Shown one piece after another: positions 41,309 through 50,238 of a DNA stretch of 64,000 nucleotides. The position numbers were made by a program, and so were the translations under genes. This DNA is from CAYRTD01 sp964528675 (lineage in GTDB: Bacteria > Bacteroidota > Bacteroidia > Bacteroidales > GCA-2748055): contig CAZGTU010000009.1 in NCBI GenBank assembly GCA_964528675.1, forward strand, positions 32,584-96,583. The letters are read 5' to 3'. The notes under the pieces are model-generated. The model was not told the origin of the DNA and searched no databases. It was given only the letters and a program-made list of their open reading frames with translations. The first letter of the stretch is position 1, and each line of letters opens with the position of its first letter.

Positions 41309-43939
41309 TTATCCACATTTTGAATGCCCACAGGAATTACATTTCAGGCATCCTTCTTCATAAACAAGATCCTGGGAATTACACTGACTGCATCGTTCTT
41401 TACCTTCCACTTTTGTTCCGTTTGGCACATATCTTTTCAGTGCTCTTGATACTCCTGCTGTCCAGGTATTAATAGTATCACTATCGAGGCGAAGTGAATT
41501 AACAAGATCAAGAACATCAGGTATTGGCATGCCATGGCGCAATACGCCGGATATCAATTTTGCATAATTCCAGTATTCTTTATTGAACTGGTGTGAGAGA
41601 CCTCCCAGGGTATTTTTATATCCGTATTTATCGGTATACTGAAAATCGTAGCGGGTTTCTCCCTCTTCATTTTTATTCTTTATGATCATACCCTTGGTGA
41701 TGGATCTCGGTATGGGGAACATTTCATCATCCTGCCGGCCGGTGAAGATCTCATAAGGTTTTTCATTCTTAAGCCCGACAAAAGCAATCCATTTTTCATT
41801 ATTATGCATAAACCTGAGTATATCAGCATCGAGAACCCTGGGCCTTACAGGTTTGGTTTTTGAAAGATCCGATCCTTCGTTTTTCTTCTTCTTTTTATCA
41901 TCATTGCTGATCAAAACACCGCTTCTGGACCCGTCGCGATAAACTGTCACTCCTTTACAACCACTTTCCCAGGCAGTCTGGTATAATTTTTTAACAAGGT
42001 CTTCTTTCACATCATTGGGAAGATTGATAGTAACGCTGATGGAGTGATCTACCCATTTCTGCAGCAGGCCTTGCATCCTTACTTTGGCATCCCAGTCTAC
42101 ATCATTGGAGGTGGCTTTATAATAGGGCGATTTTTTAACAATATCATTGATCTTTTTATCGGAGTAGGTTCTTACTTCTTCCGTATCGTAACCATTCACT
42201 TCAAGCCAGGTAAGGAATTTATGATGAAATACATTGTATTCTTCCCAACTGTCACCTACTTCATCAACAAAACTAACGGTGGCATCCCTGTCATTGGGAT
42301 TCACCTTCCTTCTTCTCTTATAAACCGGAAGGAACACGGGCTCAATTCCGGATGTGGTCTGCGTCATAAGGCTGGTAGTGCCGGTGGGGGCAATGGTGAG
42401 AAGACTGATATTCCTTCTTCCATAATTTTCCATGTCCTCATAAAGCTGAGCATCTTCATTTTTCAACCTGTTGATAAAAGGATTATCTTTTTCCCTCTGA
42501 ATGTCGAATATCTCGAAAGGCCCTCTTTCTTTGGCAAGCATTGTTGAAGACCTGTATGCTTCCACAGCAATTGTTTTATGAACCTCAACAGAAAAATCGA
42601 TGGCATTATCAGTTCCATAAGTCAATCCGAGGGCTGCAAGCATATCTCCTTCTGCGGTTATTCCCACACCTGTCCGGCGACCTTCATGAGCTTTTTTCCT
42701 TATCTTTTCCCAGAGTTTTCTTTCCACTCCCTTAATTTCCTCACTTTCCGGATCCTTGTTAATTTTATCCAGGATGGCGTCGATCTTTTCAATCTCAAGA
42801 TCGATAATATCATCCATCATCCTTTGTGCTTTGTGAACATGAGTTTTAAAAAGCTCAAAGTTAAATTTTGATTCCTCTGTAAAAGGATTTTCAACATAAC
42901 CATAGAGATTGATCGCAAGCAATCTGCAGCTATCATAGGGGCATAGAGGAATTTCCCCGCAAGGATTGGTAGATACGGTTTTATAGCCCAGATCAGCATA
43001 ACAATCTGCTACAGATTCAGAAGTGATGGTATCCCAGAAAAGTATACCCGGCTCAGCCGATTTCCATGCATTATGAACAATCTTACTCCATAGCTTATTG
43101 GCATCAATTTCTTTTTTATAAACAGGCTTGTCTGAATCTATCGGATATTGCTGCACATAAGGTTTTTTCTCAGCCACGGCTTTCATAAATTCATTGTCGA
43201 TCCTGACCGATACATTTGCCCCGGTAACTTTTCCGGATTCCATCTTAGCATCGATGAATTTCTCAGAATCCGGATGTTTTACAGAAATACTGAGCATAAG
43301 CGCACCTCTTCTTCCATCCTGAGCTACCTCCCTTGTAGAGTTGGAATATCTTTCCATGAAAGGAACCACCCCTGTAGATGTTAAAGCAGAATTAAGTACG
43401 GGGCTGCCTCCCGGTCTGATGTGTGAAAGATCGTGGCCTACGCCTCCCCTCCTTTTCATTAACTGCACCTGTTCCTGATCTATCTTCATAATGGCTCCGT
43501 ATGAATCAGCAGGTCCGTCATTTCCTATCACAAAACAATTGGATAATGAAGCAATCTGGAAATTATTACCGATCCCTGTCATTGGGGATCCCTGGGGCAC
43601 AATGTATTTAAAATCCCTGAGCAATCCGTAAATTTCCTCTTCACTCATAGGATTGGGATATTTTTTTTCTATCCTGGCAAGCTCTGATGCAATTCTCTTG
43701 TGCATCATATCAGGTGAATTTTCGAACAGGTTGCCGAATGAATCCTTCAGAGCATATTTATTCACCCAGACACGAGCCGCTAACTCATCACCCTTGAAAT
43801 ACTCCAGAGATTTTTGAAATGCTTCGTCATAGGTATATGGCTTCCCTCCCTCAGAAAGTCTCTTTTCATTTTTCACTTCCGATTTCTCCTTTTCATCAAA
43901 TAATAGTCCTGTTTTCTTTGTCGAAGCCATTTCTTCCAT
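41309..43939 (-). CDS. nrdJ: Adenosylcobalamin-dependent (class II) ribonucleotide reductase
   Basis: An 876-residue protein. The catalytic domain shows IASLSNCFVIGNDGPADSYG (first active-site Cys), MKRRGGVGHDLSHIRP, STNPCGEIPLCPYDSCRLL (radical-site Cys) and ISLLTIAPTGTTSLMTQTTS. The C-terminus has a four-Cys zinc ribbon (CSQCNSQ...CLKCNSCGHSKCG), the mark of the B12-dependent vitamin-B12 RNR subclass. It reduces ribonucleotides to deoxyribonucleotides and works with or without oxygen. ATG at 43939 is used. An in-frame ATG three codons later is possible. Confidence 0.96.
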   Translation of the reverse strand: MEEMASTKKTGLLFDEKEKSEVKNEKRLSEGGKPYTYDEAFQKSLEYFKGDELAARVWVNKYALKDSFGNLFENSPDMMHKRIASELARIEKKYPNPMSEEEIYGLLRDFKYIVPQGSPMTGIGNNFQIASLSNCFVIGNDGPADSYGAIMKIDQEQVQLMKRRGGVGHDLSHIRPGGSPVLNSALTSTGVVPFMERYSNSTREVAQDGRRGALMLSISVKHPDSEKFIDAKMESGKVTGANVSVRIDNEFMKAVAEKKPYVQQYPIDSDKPVYKKEIDANKLWSKIVHNAWKSAEPGILFWDTITSESVADCYADLGYKTVSTNPCGEIPLCPYDSCRLLAINLYGYVENPFTEESKFNFELFKTHVHKAQRMMDDIIDLEIEKIDAILDKINKDPESEEIKGVERKLWEKIRKKAHEGRRTGVGITAEGDMLAALGLTYGTDNAIDFSVEVHKTIAVEAYRSSTMLAKERGPFEIFDIQREKDNPFINRLKNEDAQLYEDMENYGRRNISLLTIAPTGTTSLMTQTTSGIEPVFLPVYKRRRKVNPNDRDATVSFVDEVGDSWEEYNVFHHKFLTWLEVNGYDTEEVRTYSDKKINDIVKKSPYYKATSNDVDWDAKVRMQGLLQKWVDHSISVTINLPNDVKEDLVKKLYQTAWESGCKGVTVYRDGSRSGVLISNDDKKKKKNEGSDLSKTKPVRPRVLDADILRFMHNNEKWIAFVGLKNEKPYEIFTGRQDDEMFPIPRSITKGMIIKNKNEEGETRYDFQYTDKYGYKNTLGGLSHQFNKEYWNYAKLISGVLRHGMPIPDVLDLVNSLRLDSDTINTWTAGVSRALKRYVPNGTKVEGKERCSQCNSQDLVYEEGCLKCNSCGHSKCG

Positions 43940-44405
43940 TTTTTCACGTTTTTTTAAAGGGTTATTGATCAGTCTTTAACTAAATATATATTGAATAAAA
44001 ACGGGTAGTGCAAGTTATACATCGGAGGCTTCTCAGCCAAAAATTCAAGTGCTGCATTTATTAACAATCTGAAATACTTTTCAACCACCTTTTGTAAGAC
44101 TCTCTTTTACTGCGCATTAATATTAACAACTGGAAAATAGACTGTTATAAATATAGTACTTAAAGATCTTTTTCTCCTTAAATAAGGGTTTCCTGCCTTT
44201 TATTCCCGGGCAAAAAGACCAAAAAAAAGATGTATAATCGCACCATGAAATTAACAATGACTGGCAGAAAATGATGTAATTTCGACCAAGCTTTTTTTAA
44301 CAAAATACATGTTGATATTGTGCAAAAAAAATGTGGAAAAAACTTGAAATTGTTGCATGCAAATAAATCGGCGGTATAAGTACAGGAAGGTGTAGTCTAA
44401 AACCT
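43940..44405. other. 466-bp AT-rich intergenic region upstream of nrdJ
   Basis: No gene or known RNA family is visible. It includes the nrdJ promoter region and an AT-rich near-palindrome (AACTAAATATATATTGAA, about 43978-43995) that loosely resembles an NrdR box. Long A and T tracts make local structures ambiguous. Confidence 0.5.
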
Positions 44406-45641
44406 TCAAATCATTTTCAGAGATCTAGTCAGAATTTGTTCCGTTGCTCCAATTTTTGATCTCACATAATTCCCGGCCCTTTCCGAACACTCTTTCAATT
44501 CATCCGGAGTATTGAAGATTTCGTCCAGTTTTTGGCTTAAGCCATTGTAATCAGATATGGAGAAGGCCGCTTTTTTTTCTATTAACTCCACAGCCTCATT
44601 GAATTTGTTATAATTTGGCCCAAAAATAACCGGCAGGTAATAAGTTGCTGCTTCAAGTATATTATGAATGCCATTCCCAAAACCACCACCTATATATGCA
44701 ACATCGCCATATTTGTAAATGGATGAAAGGTGCCCGATCGTATCGACTATCATTACTTTAGCAGCGGGAAAGTGACGCTTATCTTCATCTGTAAATCTCA
44801 CCACCGAAGCTTCGATTTCTGAAACCAGGCGATAGATCTTCCTGGAATTAATTTCATGAGGAGCCAGGATAAATTTTAAATTATCATCACTATTATTAAT
44901 GTATCTGATAAGAATCTCTTCATCCTTTTCCCAGGTACTTCCGGCAATGAGTGTTCTCTTATCTTTTTTGAATAATTCCACACCGGGATAATCTTTTGAC
45001 AGACGTGATATTTCATAAACTCTGTCAAAGCGGGTATCACCGGTAATGCTTACATTATGGTGATTGAGTTTGTTTAAAAGTTGGAGTGATTGCCTATCCT
45101 GCACAAAAAAATGCGTAAAATACCGTAGAAACTTTCTGTACCACCTTCCCCACCACTTGAAAAAAGCCTGGTCCTGGCGAAATTTTGCAGACACAAGGAA
45201 AACAGGGATATTCTTTTTCCACATGGTTCGAAGAAAGTAATACCAGAATTCATATTTTATAAAATAAGCAGCTTTAGGTTTGACTAGATTTATAAATCTC
45301 CAGGCATTGAAACGAGTGTCAAGAGGAAGGTATGTTACCAGATCCACTCCCGTATAATTTTTTCTGAGTTCATATCCCGAAGGAGAAAAAAAGGTGAGCA
45401 AAATAAAAGCGTCAGGGTTTTCCTCACGAAGCTTTTCTATTAAAGGCCTTCCCTGTTCAAATTCACCAAGTGAAGAACAGTGGAACCAGAAAACATCCTT
45501 TGGGTTTCCATTCACACTTTTTATCCTTCGCCACATCCCGCGCCTTCCTTTAAGCCACCTTCGGGCTTTTTCATTAAAAGGTGAAGCAGCCAATACCAAA
45601 AGGAAATATACTCTGATACCAATTTTATAAAGGATCCTCAT
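44406..45641 (-). CDS. waaA: 3-deoxy-D-manno-octulosonic acid (Kdo) transferase
   Basis: A 411-residue GT-B glycosyltransferase. The N-terminal hydrophobic anchor (KIGIRVYFLLVLAASPFN) is followed by DVFWFHCSSLGEFEQGRPLI, the standard WaaA motif containing the catalytic Glu. The Kdo-transferase C-terminal part has VMIVDTIGHLSSIYKYGDVA and YIGGGFGNGIHNILEAATYY. It adds Kdo to lipid A precursors at the inner membrane. Length is normal. It is the last of a run of minus-strand genes. Confidence 0.95.
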   Translation of the reverse strand: MRILYKIGIRVYFLLVLAASPFNEKARRWLKGRRGMWRRIKSVNGNPKDVFWFHCSSLGEFEQGRPLIEKLREENPDAFILLTFFSPSGYELRKNYTGVDLVTYLPLDTRFNAWRFINLVKPKAAYFIKYEFWYYFLRTMWKKNIPVFLVSAKFRQDQAFFKWWGRWYRKFLRYFTHFFVQDRQSLQLLNKLNHHNVSITGDTRFDRVYEISRLSKDYPGVELFKKDKRTLIAGSTWEKDEEILIRYINNSDDNLKFILAPHEINSRKIYRLVSEIEASVVRFTDEDKRHFPAAKVMIVDTIGHLSSIYKYGDVAYIGGGFGNGIHNILEAATYYLPVIFGPNYNKFNEAVELIEKKAAFSISDYNGLSQKLDEIFNTPDELKECSERAGNYVRSKIGATEQILTRSLKMI

Positions 45642-45725
45642 GCAAATGAATTTAATCCCACAAAAATATAATTATTCGATAGTACGAAAGAAAAAATACA
45701 GAAATAAATGGGAAGTTTATGCATT

Positions 45726-46373
45726 TTACCCTTTCATCCTTTCATAATTCCCCGAAATTTTTACCTCGATTTTTGCAGGTTTTATTTTTCCATATTCTTC
45801 CCAGATTTTATATGTGCCATTAATTTTGACATAAATTATTGGGATGCCAGATTTTTCCACCAGGTTAATCCCTCCTTTCTTTCTTACTCCTTCTTTGGGT
45901 GATCTGCTGCGTGTACCTTCAGGAAATATAATTAAAGGATTTTTTTTCTCACGGGCCAGCCTTTCTGATATTTTTTTATGAGCCCTGAATGGCCTTTTTC
46001 GGTCGATAGTCAAACACTGCAGAGATATTAGCCATAAATTAATTAAAGGTACATGCAGTAGCTCCTTTTTTGCCACAAAACTAAGAGGATAAGGAAACAC
46101 TGCCATCAATACAGGAATATCCATCAATCCCTGGTGATTTGATAATATAACAAAAGGTAAGTTTCCGGGTATCTCATCTCTGCCTTCCACTCTTATTTTT
46201 GACCCACTCAGAAATACAGCAAATTTGGCCCAGTTATGGGTCCAAAACCATATATATTTTCTCTTGATTTTTTTTAGCCGGTCTGCTAAAAACAAAGGAA
46301 AGGGAAGGAATAATACCAGGCTTAATAACAAGCTTAACCAGACAATGAAAAAGAAAGATACAGTTCGGAGCAT
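45726..46373 (-). CDS. plsC: 1-acyl-sn-glycerol-3-phosphate acyltransferase
   Basis: A 215-residue acyltransferase. The NHxxxxD catalytic motif is NHQGLMDIP, and the substrate-binding motif is FPEGTRSRSP. Two hydrophobic stretches near the N-terminus anchor it to the inner membrane. Length and motif spacing fit PlsC, which makes phosphatidic acid. It begins 8 bp after the stop of the preceding lipoprotein gene. Confidence 0.92.
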   Translation of the reverse strand: MLRTVSFFFIVWLSLLLSLVLFLPFPLFLADRLKKIKRKYIWFWTHNWAKFAVFLSGSKIRVEGRDEIPGNLPFVILSNHQGLMDIPVLMAVFPYPLSFVAKKELLHVPLINLWLISLQCLTIDRKRPFRAHKKISERLAREKKNPLIIFPEGTRSRSPKEGVRKKGGINLVEKSGIPIIYVKINGTYKIWEEYGKIKPAKIEVKISGNYERMKG

Positions 46374-46381
46374 AAAACCGG

Positions 46382-46930
46382 TTATTGTTCAAAAACTTCA
46401 GACCCGTCCCGCTGAATGTTATATTTTATATCCGCTTCAACATATCCTTCCGGATATAAACCGGGATACATTCTGATTTCTTCAATTAAAAACTTGACAT
46501 AATTATCTTTATGGGTACGGAAAGTATAGACCTGTCCTGCTTCAAGTGTATCACTCAGTGCTTCAAAAGTACCAATATCCACTTCCGGATAATTGGAATA
46601 GAATTCCTGAGCTTCACTTAAATTATCATTTTCAAAATTTTTATAAAACCCGTATCTGTTACCTGGTCCCGGTGAAAGAGCCATCCCTATAATCTCCCCA
46701 TCAGGTTTGAAAATATTCTGGGGAATAATATCGGGAACTTCAGAACCTGAATTCATGGAAGGAACATATTTATCTTCTTCAAAAGAAAAACCATTAACAT
46801 AATATCTGCTGACCCCCAGTATTTCGGAACTCAGGGTTACATCTCCTTTCACCTTTGGTTCATTATTTTCTTCCTCACATGCATAACAGATGATGATGCA
46901 TAAAAACCCCAATAATATAAACCTTTTCAT
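46382..46930 (-). CDS. Lipoprotein of unknown function
   Basis: A 182-residue protein with a lipoprotein signal (MKRFILLGFLCIIICYAC, Cys18) and an acidic linker (EEENNEPKVKG). The rest is beta-rich with no family I recognise. It includes DVTLSSEILGVSRYYVNGFS, EAGQVYTFRTHKDNYVKFLI and a C-terminal YVEADIKYNIQ. The segment at about 120-145 (LEAGQVYTFRT) hints at a small beta-sandwich. It sits between ald and plsC with short spacers. Confidence 0.7.
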   Translation of the reverse strand: MKRFILLGFLCIIICYACEEENNEPKVKGDVTLSSEILGVSRYYVNGFSFEEDKYVPSMNSGSEVPDIIPQNIFKPDGEIIGMALSPGPGNRYGFYKNFENDNLSEAQEFYSNYPEVDIGTFEALSDTLEAGQVYTFRTHKDNYVKFLIEEIRMYPGLYPEGYVEADIKYNIQRDGSEVFEQ

Positions 46931-46968
46931 TTTATGTTCTCTCCATTAAATTAAAAAGCCAATGAAAA

Positions 46969-48189
46969 TCAAAAAGCTGCCATCAAAAGTTCTATGTCTT
47001 TAGATGGTAAATTAAACACTTTGCCAATGTACTCATCAGTCAGTATACCATTATATATATAGACCCCATGACGGAATCCCTTATCGCTTTTGAACTTGGG
47101 TAACAAGCCGCCGTTCTCACCCACATCAAGAAGAAGAGGTAAAAAAACATTACTTATGGCAATAGATGCAGTTCTTGCAACCCTGGAGGGTATGTTTGGA
47201 ACACAATAGTGAATCACTCCGTATTTCTCGTAAACCGGATCAGTTTGTGTTTTACATTCAGAAGTTTCAACGCATCCTCCCTGATCAATACTGATGTCGA
47301 CAATCACCGATCCCTTCTTCATTCCTTTCACCATATCTTCAGTAATATAATATCTTGGCCCTTTTCTGGAAAGATGCACAGCCCCGATAACAACATCTGC
47401 CGACAGAAGGGCTTTTTTGAGAACACGGGCATGGAAAACGGAAGTATGTAAACGTGAACCAATATTATTCTGCAAACGATGAAGGCGATGAACCGACTGA
47501 TCGAATACCTTAACAGTTGCACCCAGTCCTATTGCAGAACGCAGTGCATACTCCGCAGCAGTTCCTGCACCCAGAATCACAACTTCTGTGGGAGTGATAC
47601 CGGTAGTCCCGCCAAGCATTACTCCTTTACCTCCCCTGGTATTGCTGAGATATTCAGCAGCAATGAGAACAGAAGTGTTTCCGGCAATTGTACTCATGGA
47701 GCGGGTAACCGGATAACAATTTTGATCATCTTTGATTTTCTCAAAAGCAATACTTGTAACCTTTTTCCTTATTAAACTTTTGATCAACTCTTTGGACTGA
47801 AGACTCAAATGAAGTGAAGAAATTATTGTTTGATGTGCACGAAGCAATTCGGATTCTTCCAAGGTGGGAGCTGCTATTTTCAGAATAATATCTGCCTGGT
47901 AAACTTCCTCTCTTTTATCGACAACTATACCTCCTTTTTCACTGTAATCGGTATTGGTATAATTTGCTGCAAGTCCTGCATCACTTTCAATATAAACTTC
48001 ATGATCATTCCCTGTAAGGATTTCAACAGCCTCCGGAGTAAGGGCTATCCGGCTTTCCACTTTATGATCCTCTTTCGGCAAGCCGATGGTAAGCCTCTGC
48101 TCCTTTTTACCAACCTCTAACATCTCTTCCTGGGGAAGAAGTCTTGATCCAAAAGAATACTTTTGCTTTGATGAACCGGAAATACTCAT
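46969..48189 (-). CDS. ald: Alanine dehydrogenase
   Basis: A 406-residue protein. The alanine dehydrogenase/transhydrogenase N-terminal domain begins at about residue 33 (IGLPKEDHKVESRIALTPEA), so about 30 residues precede it. The NAD-binding part has TEVVILGAGTAAEYALRSAI and later ADVVIGAVHLSRKGPRYYIT and VDISIDQGGCVETS. Members deaminate alanine to pyruvate reversibly. The N-terminal extension (KQKYSFGSRLLPQEE) is common in the Bacteroidota branch. Confidence 0.9.
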   Translation of the reverse strand: MSISGSSKQKYSFGSRLLPQEEMLEVGKKEQRLTIGLPKEDHKVESRIALTPEAVEILTGNDHEVYIESDAGLAANYTNTDYSEKGGIVVDKREEVYQADIILKIAAPTLEESELLRAHQTIISSLHLSLQSKELIKSLIRKKVTSIAFEKIKDDQNCYPVTRSMSTIAGNTSVLIAAEYLSNTRGGKGVMLGGTTGITPTEVVILGAGTAAEYALRSAIGLGATVKVFDQSVHRLHRLQNNIGSRLHTSVFHARVLKKALLSADVVIGAVHLSRKGPRYYITEDMVKGMKKGSVIVDISIDQGGCVETSECKTQTDPVYEKYGVIHYCVPNIPSRVARTASIAISNVFLPLLLDVGENGGLLPKFKSDKGFRHGVYIYNGILTDEYIGKVFNLPSKDIELLMAAF

Positions 48190-48245
48190 TGCTTTAACAT
48201 ATCAAATTTGTGGGGCATCTAAAATAATACAATTCACCTTAACAG

Positions 48246-48680
48246 TCAAGCTTCATTTTCAGGAGGATTAAGGATGATCTTCCGTGAATTACCCGGATTA
48301 ACTTCTATAAAAACCCTGACCGTTTCCGGTGGCAAAAGCTCTTCTGCCACTTCAGGCCACTCAATAAAACAAATATTACCACTATATAAATAATCTTCAT
48401 AACCCAGATCAAACAATTCGGATTTTTCCTTTATCCGGTAAAGATCAAAATGATAGATGATGCCCTCACGAGGAGAACTATATTCATAAACAAGGGCAAA
48501 ACTCGGACTACTGACATTTTCAGAAACCTCAAGCTCCTCACAAAGAGCTTTTATCAACGTAGTCTTCCCTGCACCCATTTCTCCTTTAAAGCTGAAAATC
48601 CGGTGATTATCCATATGGACCAGTAACCAACGGGCAGCATCTTTTATATGCTTTTCATTTTCGACAATAAACTCGTACAT
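48246..48680 (-). CDS. tsaE: tRNA threonylcarbamoyladenosine biosynthesis ATPase TsaE
   Basis: A 144-residue P-loop protein. Walker A is GEMGAGKTTLIKAL; other conserved segments are VSSPSFALVYEY, IYHFDLYRIKEKSELFDLGY and NICFIEWPEVAEELLP. It supports t6A37 formation by TsaBD. A second t6A gene, tcdA, lies elsewhere in the window. It starts one base before the porX stop, so the two are coupled. Confidence 0.95.
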   Translation of the reverse strand: MYEFIVENEKHIKDAARWLLVHMDNHRIFSFKGEMGAGKTTLIKALCEELEVSENVSSPSFALVYEYSSPREGIIYHFDLYRIKEKSELFDLGYEDYLYSGNICFIEWPEVAEELLPPETVRVFIEVNPGNSRKIILNPPENEA

Positions 48681-48681
48681 C

Positions 48682-50238
48682 TCAAAGACTAAGTGTAATC
48701 AACGGTATCAGCATCTCTTCCATGGAAACACCCCCGTGCTGAAAAGTGTTTTTATAATAATTTACAAAATGATTATAGTTATTCGGATAAACAAAAAAGT
48801 CATTTTGTTTTGCAAAAATGAATGAAGAGGAAATATTCGGTTTTGGCAGGTGTATGCTATCGGGGTCTCTTATTTCATAAACTTCGGATGATTTATAATT
48901 CAGATTCCTGCCAAGCTTGTAACGCAGATTTGAAGATGTTCGCTTATCTCCGACCACCTTAACCGGATTTTCAACCTTGATGGCTCCGTGATCAGTAGTT
49001 AATATCACTTTTAAATTATTTCCTGAAAGTTGCTTAAGTAGTTCAAGTAAATAAGAATGCCTGAACCATGATGATGTAAGCGACCGGTATGATGCCTCAT
49101 TATCTGCAAGCTCGCGTATCATTTCCATATCTGTTCGGGCATGACTCAACATATCCACGAAATTGTAAATGATAACATTAAGATCATAATTCAATAAATT
49201 TGAGACTGAATCTACCAGCTTTTTACCTGTTCTCTGATTGCTCACCTTTTCATAGTTGTAACTGACATTGATACCTGCACGAGACAATTGTTTTTCAAGT
49301 AATTCTTTTTCCTTGAGGTTTTTTCCGCCTTCTTCCTCATCAAACACCCAGAGATTGGGATAAAGTTTATGAATTTCCTTTGGCATTAATCCGGAGAACA
49401 TAGCATTTCTTGCATACTGAGTAGCAGTTGGCAGAATGCTGCAATACAAATCCTCCTCCTCAAGCTTTGAAAAGTCCAGCAAATCTTTTTCCAGTACCTT
49501 CCATTGATCAAATCTCAGATTATCAATAAGAATGAAGAATACTTTTTCATCATTCTGCAGCAAGGGAAATACTTTTTTTGTGAAAACAGAAGGTGAAAGC
49601 AAAGGTTTACCTTCCGCTTCACCCTTGCTAAACCATTTATCGTAATTCCTGATAATGAACCGGGAGAATTCTCTGTTTGCCTCTTCTTTCTGGGAAATAA
49701 GCACTTCGTCCATGGCCGAATCGGAGGTGGATTGCAGCTCCAGCTCCCAGTAAACAATTTTTCTGTATATCTGCAGCCAGTCATTGAAGGAACGGGCTGA
49801 ATTGATCTCCATGCTTAGCTGTCCAAACTGACTCTGATAGCTGGAGGTTGTTTTTTGATTGACCAGTTTCTTTTTCTCAATATTCTTTTTTATGGTAAGA
49901 AGGATCTGGTTGGGATTCACAGGCTTAATAAGGTAGTCTGCAATTTTGGAGCCTATGGCTTCCTCCATAATATTTTCTTCTTCGCTTTTTGTGATCATTA
50001 CCACCGGAATGAAAGGCTTCAGAGATTTAATTTCTGTCAGGACTTCAAGGCCACTCATACCAGGCATATTTTCATCCAGAAAGATAAGATCGAAATCATT
50101 TTCGGTGACCAGATTTATGGCATCGTCTCCATTGGTGGCAGTGCTCAGCTCAAAACCTTTTTCTTCCAGAAATATTATGTAGGGTTTTAAAAGGGCAATT
50201 TCATCATCCACCCACAATATTTGTATTTTTTTCTCCAT
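48682..50238 (-). CDS. porX: PorX: response regulator with PglZ (alkaline-phosphatase-like) effector domain
   Basis: A 518-residue protein. An N-terminal receiver domain (about 1-122) has VDDE (Asp11/12), phospho-acceptor Asp55 in IFLDENMPGMSG and Lys in YLIKPVNP. A helical linker leads to a PglZ domain of about 350 residues, which includes FFILIDNLRFDQWKVLEKDL, YSILPTATQYARNAMFSGL-type sequence (CSILPTATQYARNAMFSGLM) and VILTTDHGAIKVENP. PorX regulates type IX secretion and has phosphodiesterase activity in studied species. It overlaps porW by one base (TAATG). T9SS cargo in the window fits this role. Confidence 0.92.
   Translation of the reverse strand: MEKKIQILWVDDEIALLKPYIIFLEEKGFELSTATNGDDAINLVTENDFDLIFLDENMPGMSGLEVLTEIKSLKPFIPVVMITKSEEENIMEEAIGSKIADYLIKPVNPNQILLTIKKNIEKKKLVNQKTTSSYQSQFGQLSMEINSARSFNDWLQIYRKIVYWELELQSTSDSAMDEVLISQKEEANREFSRFIIRNYDKWFSKGEAEGKPLLSPSVFTKKVFPLLQNDEKVFFILIDNLRFDQWKVLEKDLLDFSKLEEEDLYCSILPTATQYARNAMFSGLMPKEIHKLYPNLWVFDEEEGGKNLKEKELLEKQLSRAGINVSYNYEKVSNQRTGKKLVDSVSNLLNYDLNVIIYNFVDMLSHARTDMEMIRELADNEASYRSLTSSWFRHSYLLELLKQLSGNNLKVILTTDHGAIKVENPVKVVGDKRTSSNLRYKLGRNLNYKSSEVYEIRDPDSIHLPKPNISSSFIFAKQNDFFVYPNNYNHFVNYYKNTFQHGGVSMEEMLIPLITLSL

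Noticed and set aside
43940..44405. Cobalamin riboswitch before nrdJ
   Set aside because: GGCAGGAAACCC is only a faint match to the B12 box and no supporting conserved elements or pairing were found.
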